Shown here in pieces: positions 63,954 through 64,000 of a stretch of DNA of 64,000 nucleotides. Numbering within the stretch: the stretch's first letter is position 1; the number at the start of each line of letters is the position of its first letter. Below the pieces are notes generated by a model. The model was not told the origin of the DNA. It saw nothing but the letters and a program-made list of their open reading frames with translations, and ran no database searches. The DNA comes from Acidobacteriota bacterium (lineage in GTDB: Bacteria; Acidobacteriota; Holophagae; Acanthopleuribacterales; Acanthopleuribacteraceae): assembly GCA_002747255.1 (NCBI GenBank), contig PDUC01000041.1, positions 17,318 through 81,317 on the forward strand. Direction: 5' to 3'. Both the position numbers and the translations under genes were made by a program.

Positions 63954-64000
63954 ATGTCAAATATGAAGGTTGAAAATTTAAAAGAAAAACGTAAAAAACT
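63954..64000 (+). CDS. Possible start of a helix-turn-helix regulator gene (truncated by window end)
   Basis: From ATG at 63954 (or 63963) the frame reads MSNMKVENLKEKRKK to the window edge, an opening often seen in Xre/HTH_3 repressors. The 120 bases upstream are very A+T-rich, with an imperfect repeat ATAGCGTAT / ATATGCTAT (about 63922-63946). Too little is visible to be sure. Confidence 0.3.
   Translation, partial: MSNMKVENLKEKRKK

Noticed and set aside
1-64000. CRISPR arrays, tRNA or rRNA genes, insertion sequences
   Set aside because: No regular direct repeats with spacers, no cloverleaf with a TTCRA arm, and no transposase or integrase frame were seen in any gap.

Overview
The window is a contiguous piece of chromosome from a Gram-negative bacterium. 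LpxC (lipid A synthesis), several exported enzymes with signal peptides and a periplasmic molybdate-binding protein all point to an outer membrane. Base composition is moderate, by eye a little under 50% G+C. Several features recall Acidobacteriota and neighbouring lineages: two very large Hanks-type kinases fused to TPR regions, a tricorn-protease homologue, a GAF-like protein with a conserved basic C-terminal block, and methylmalonyl-CoA mutase encoded as separate small and large subunits. That assignment is an inference. No rRNA, tRNA, CRISPR array, insertion sequence, integrase or phage gene was recognised. The region looks like ordinary, mostly vertically inherited chromosome.

Layout. 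1-3.5 kb: end of carA, then carB (carbamoyl phosphate for pyrimidines and arginine). 3.4-7.2 kb (minus strand): a GAF-like protein, a UbiA-like membrane protein, a diacylglycerol/lipid kinase and a PlsC acyltransferase. 7.4-9.5 kb: argS carrying an inserted PheT-like tRNA-binding domain. 9.6-11.8 kb (minus): ECF sigma factor, zinc-finger anti-sigma factor and an exported coiled-coil protein. 12.1-12.6 kb: a stand-alone Hcp-like gene with a sigma-54 promoter and its own terminator. 12.9-19.2 kb: ispG, a zinc-ribbon TPR protein, uvrC, pyrF and a membrane protein in one tight plus-strand run. 19.6-25.1 kb: mutA, mutB and meaB. 25.4-34.4 kb: a small protein whose mRNA appears to start in a hairpin, a kinase-TPR protein, a YfcC-family transporter and a tricorn-like protease. 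34.5-42.7 kb (minus): a secreted metalloprotease, polyprenyl diphosphate synthase, a putative PD-(D/E)XK nuclease, and a cysS operon with two U32 proteins. 42.7-51.0 kb (minus): a tyrosine autokinase, lpxC, and serS-thiolase-rsgA, then a Yip1 protein. 51.4-64 kb: a thiamine-binding-like protein, an unknown protein, a kinase-ATPase-TPR protein, modABC, a VanX-like dipeptidase, a secreted M14 carboxypeptidase, a DUF502 protein, and possibly the start of a DNA-binding regulator.

How the genes work together. Most of the window is housekeeping: three aminoacyl-tRNA synthetases, tRNA wobble hydroxylation, DNA repair, pyrimidine and isoprenoid synthesis, ribosome assembly and lipid A. There is a propionate/methylmalonyl-CoA module (mutA-mutB-meaB), a molybdate uptake operon and a peptide-scavenging theme (tricorn-like protease, M6-like protease, M14 carboxypeptidase, D-Ala-D-Ala dipeptidase).

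Most unusual points: the domain insertion in ArgS; a 46-residue extended TPR repeat in the kinase at 25.7-29.1 kb; a short C-terminal Trp-Pro motif shared by the two secreted metallopeptidases; the sigma-54-driven orphan Hcp-like gene; and a likely 5'-terminal mRNA hairpin at 25.3 kb.
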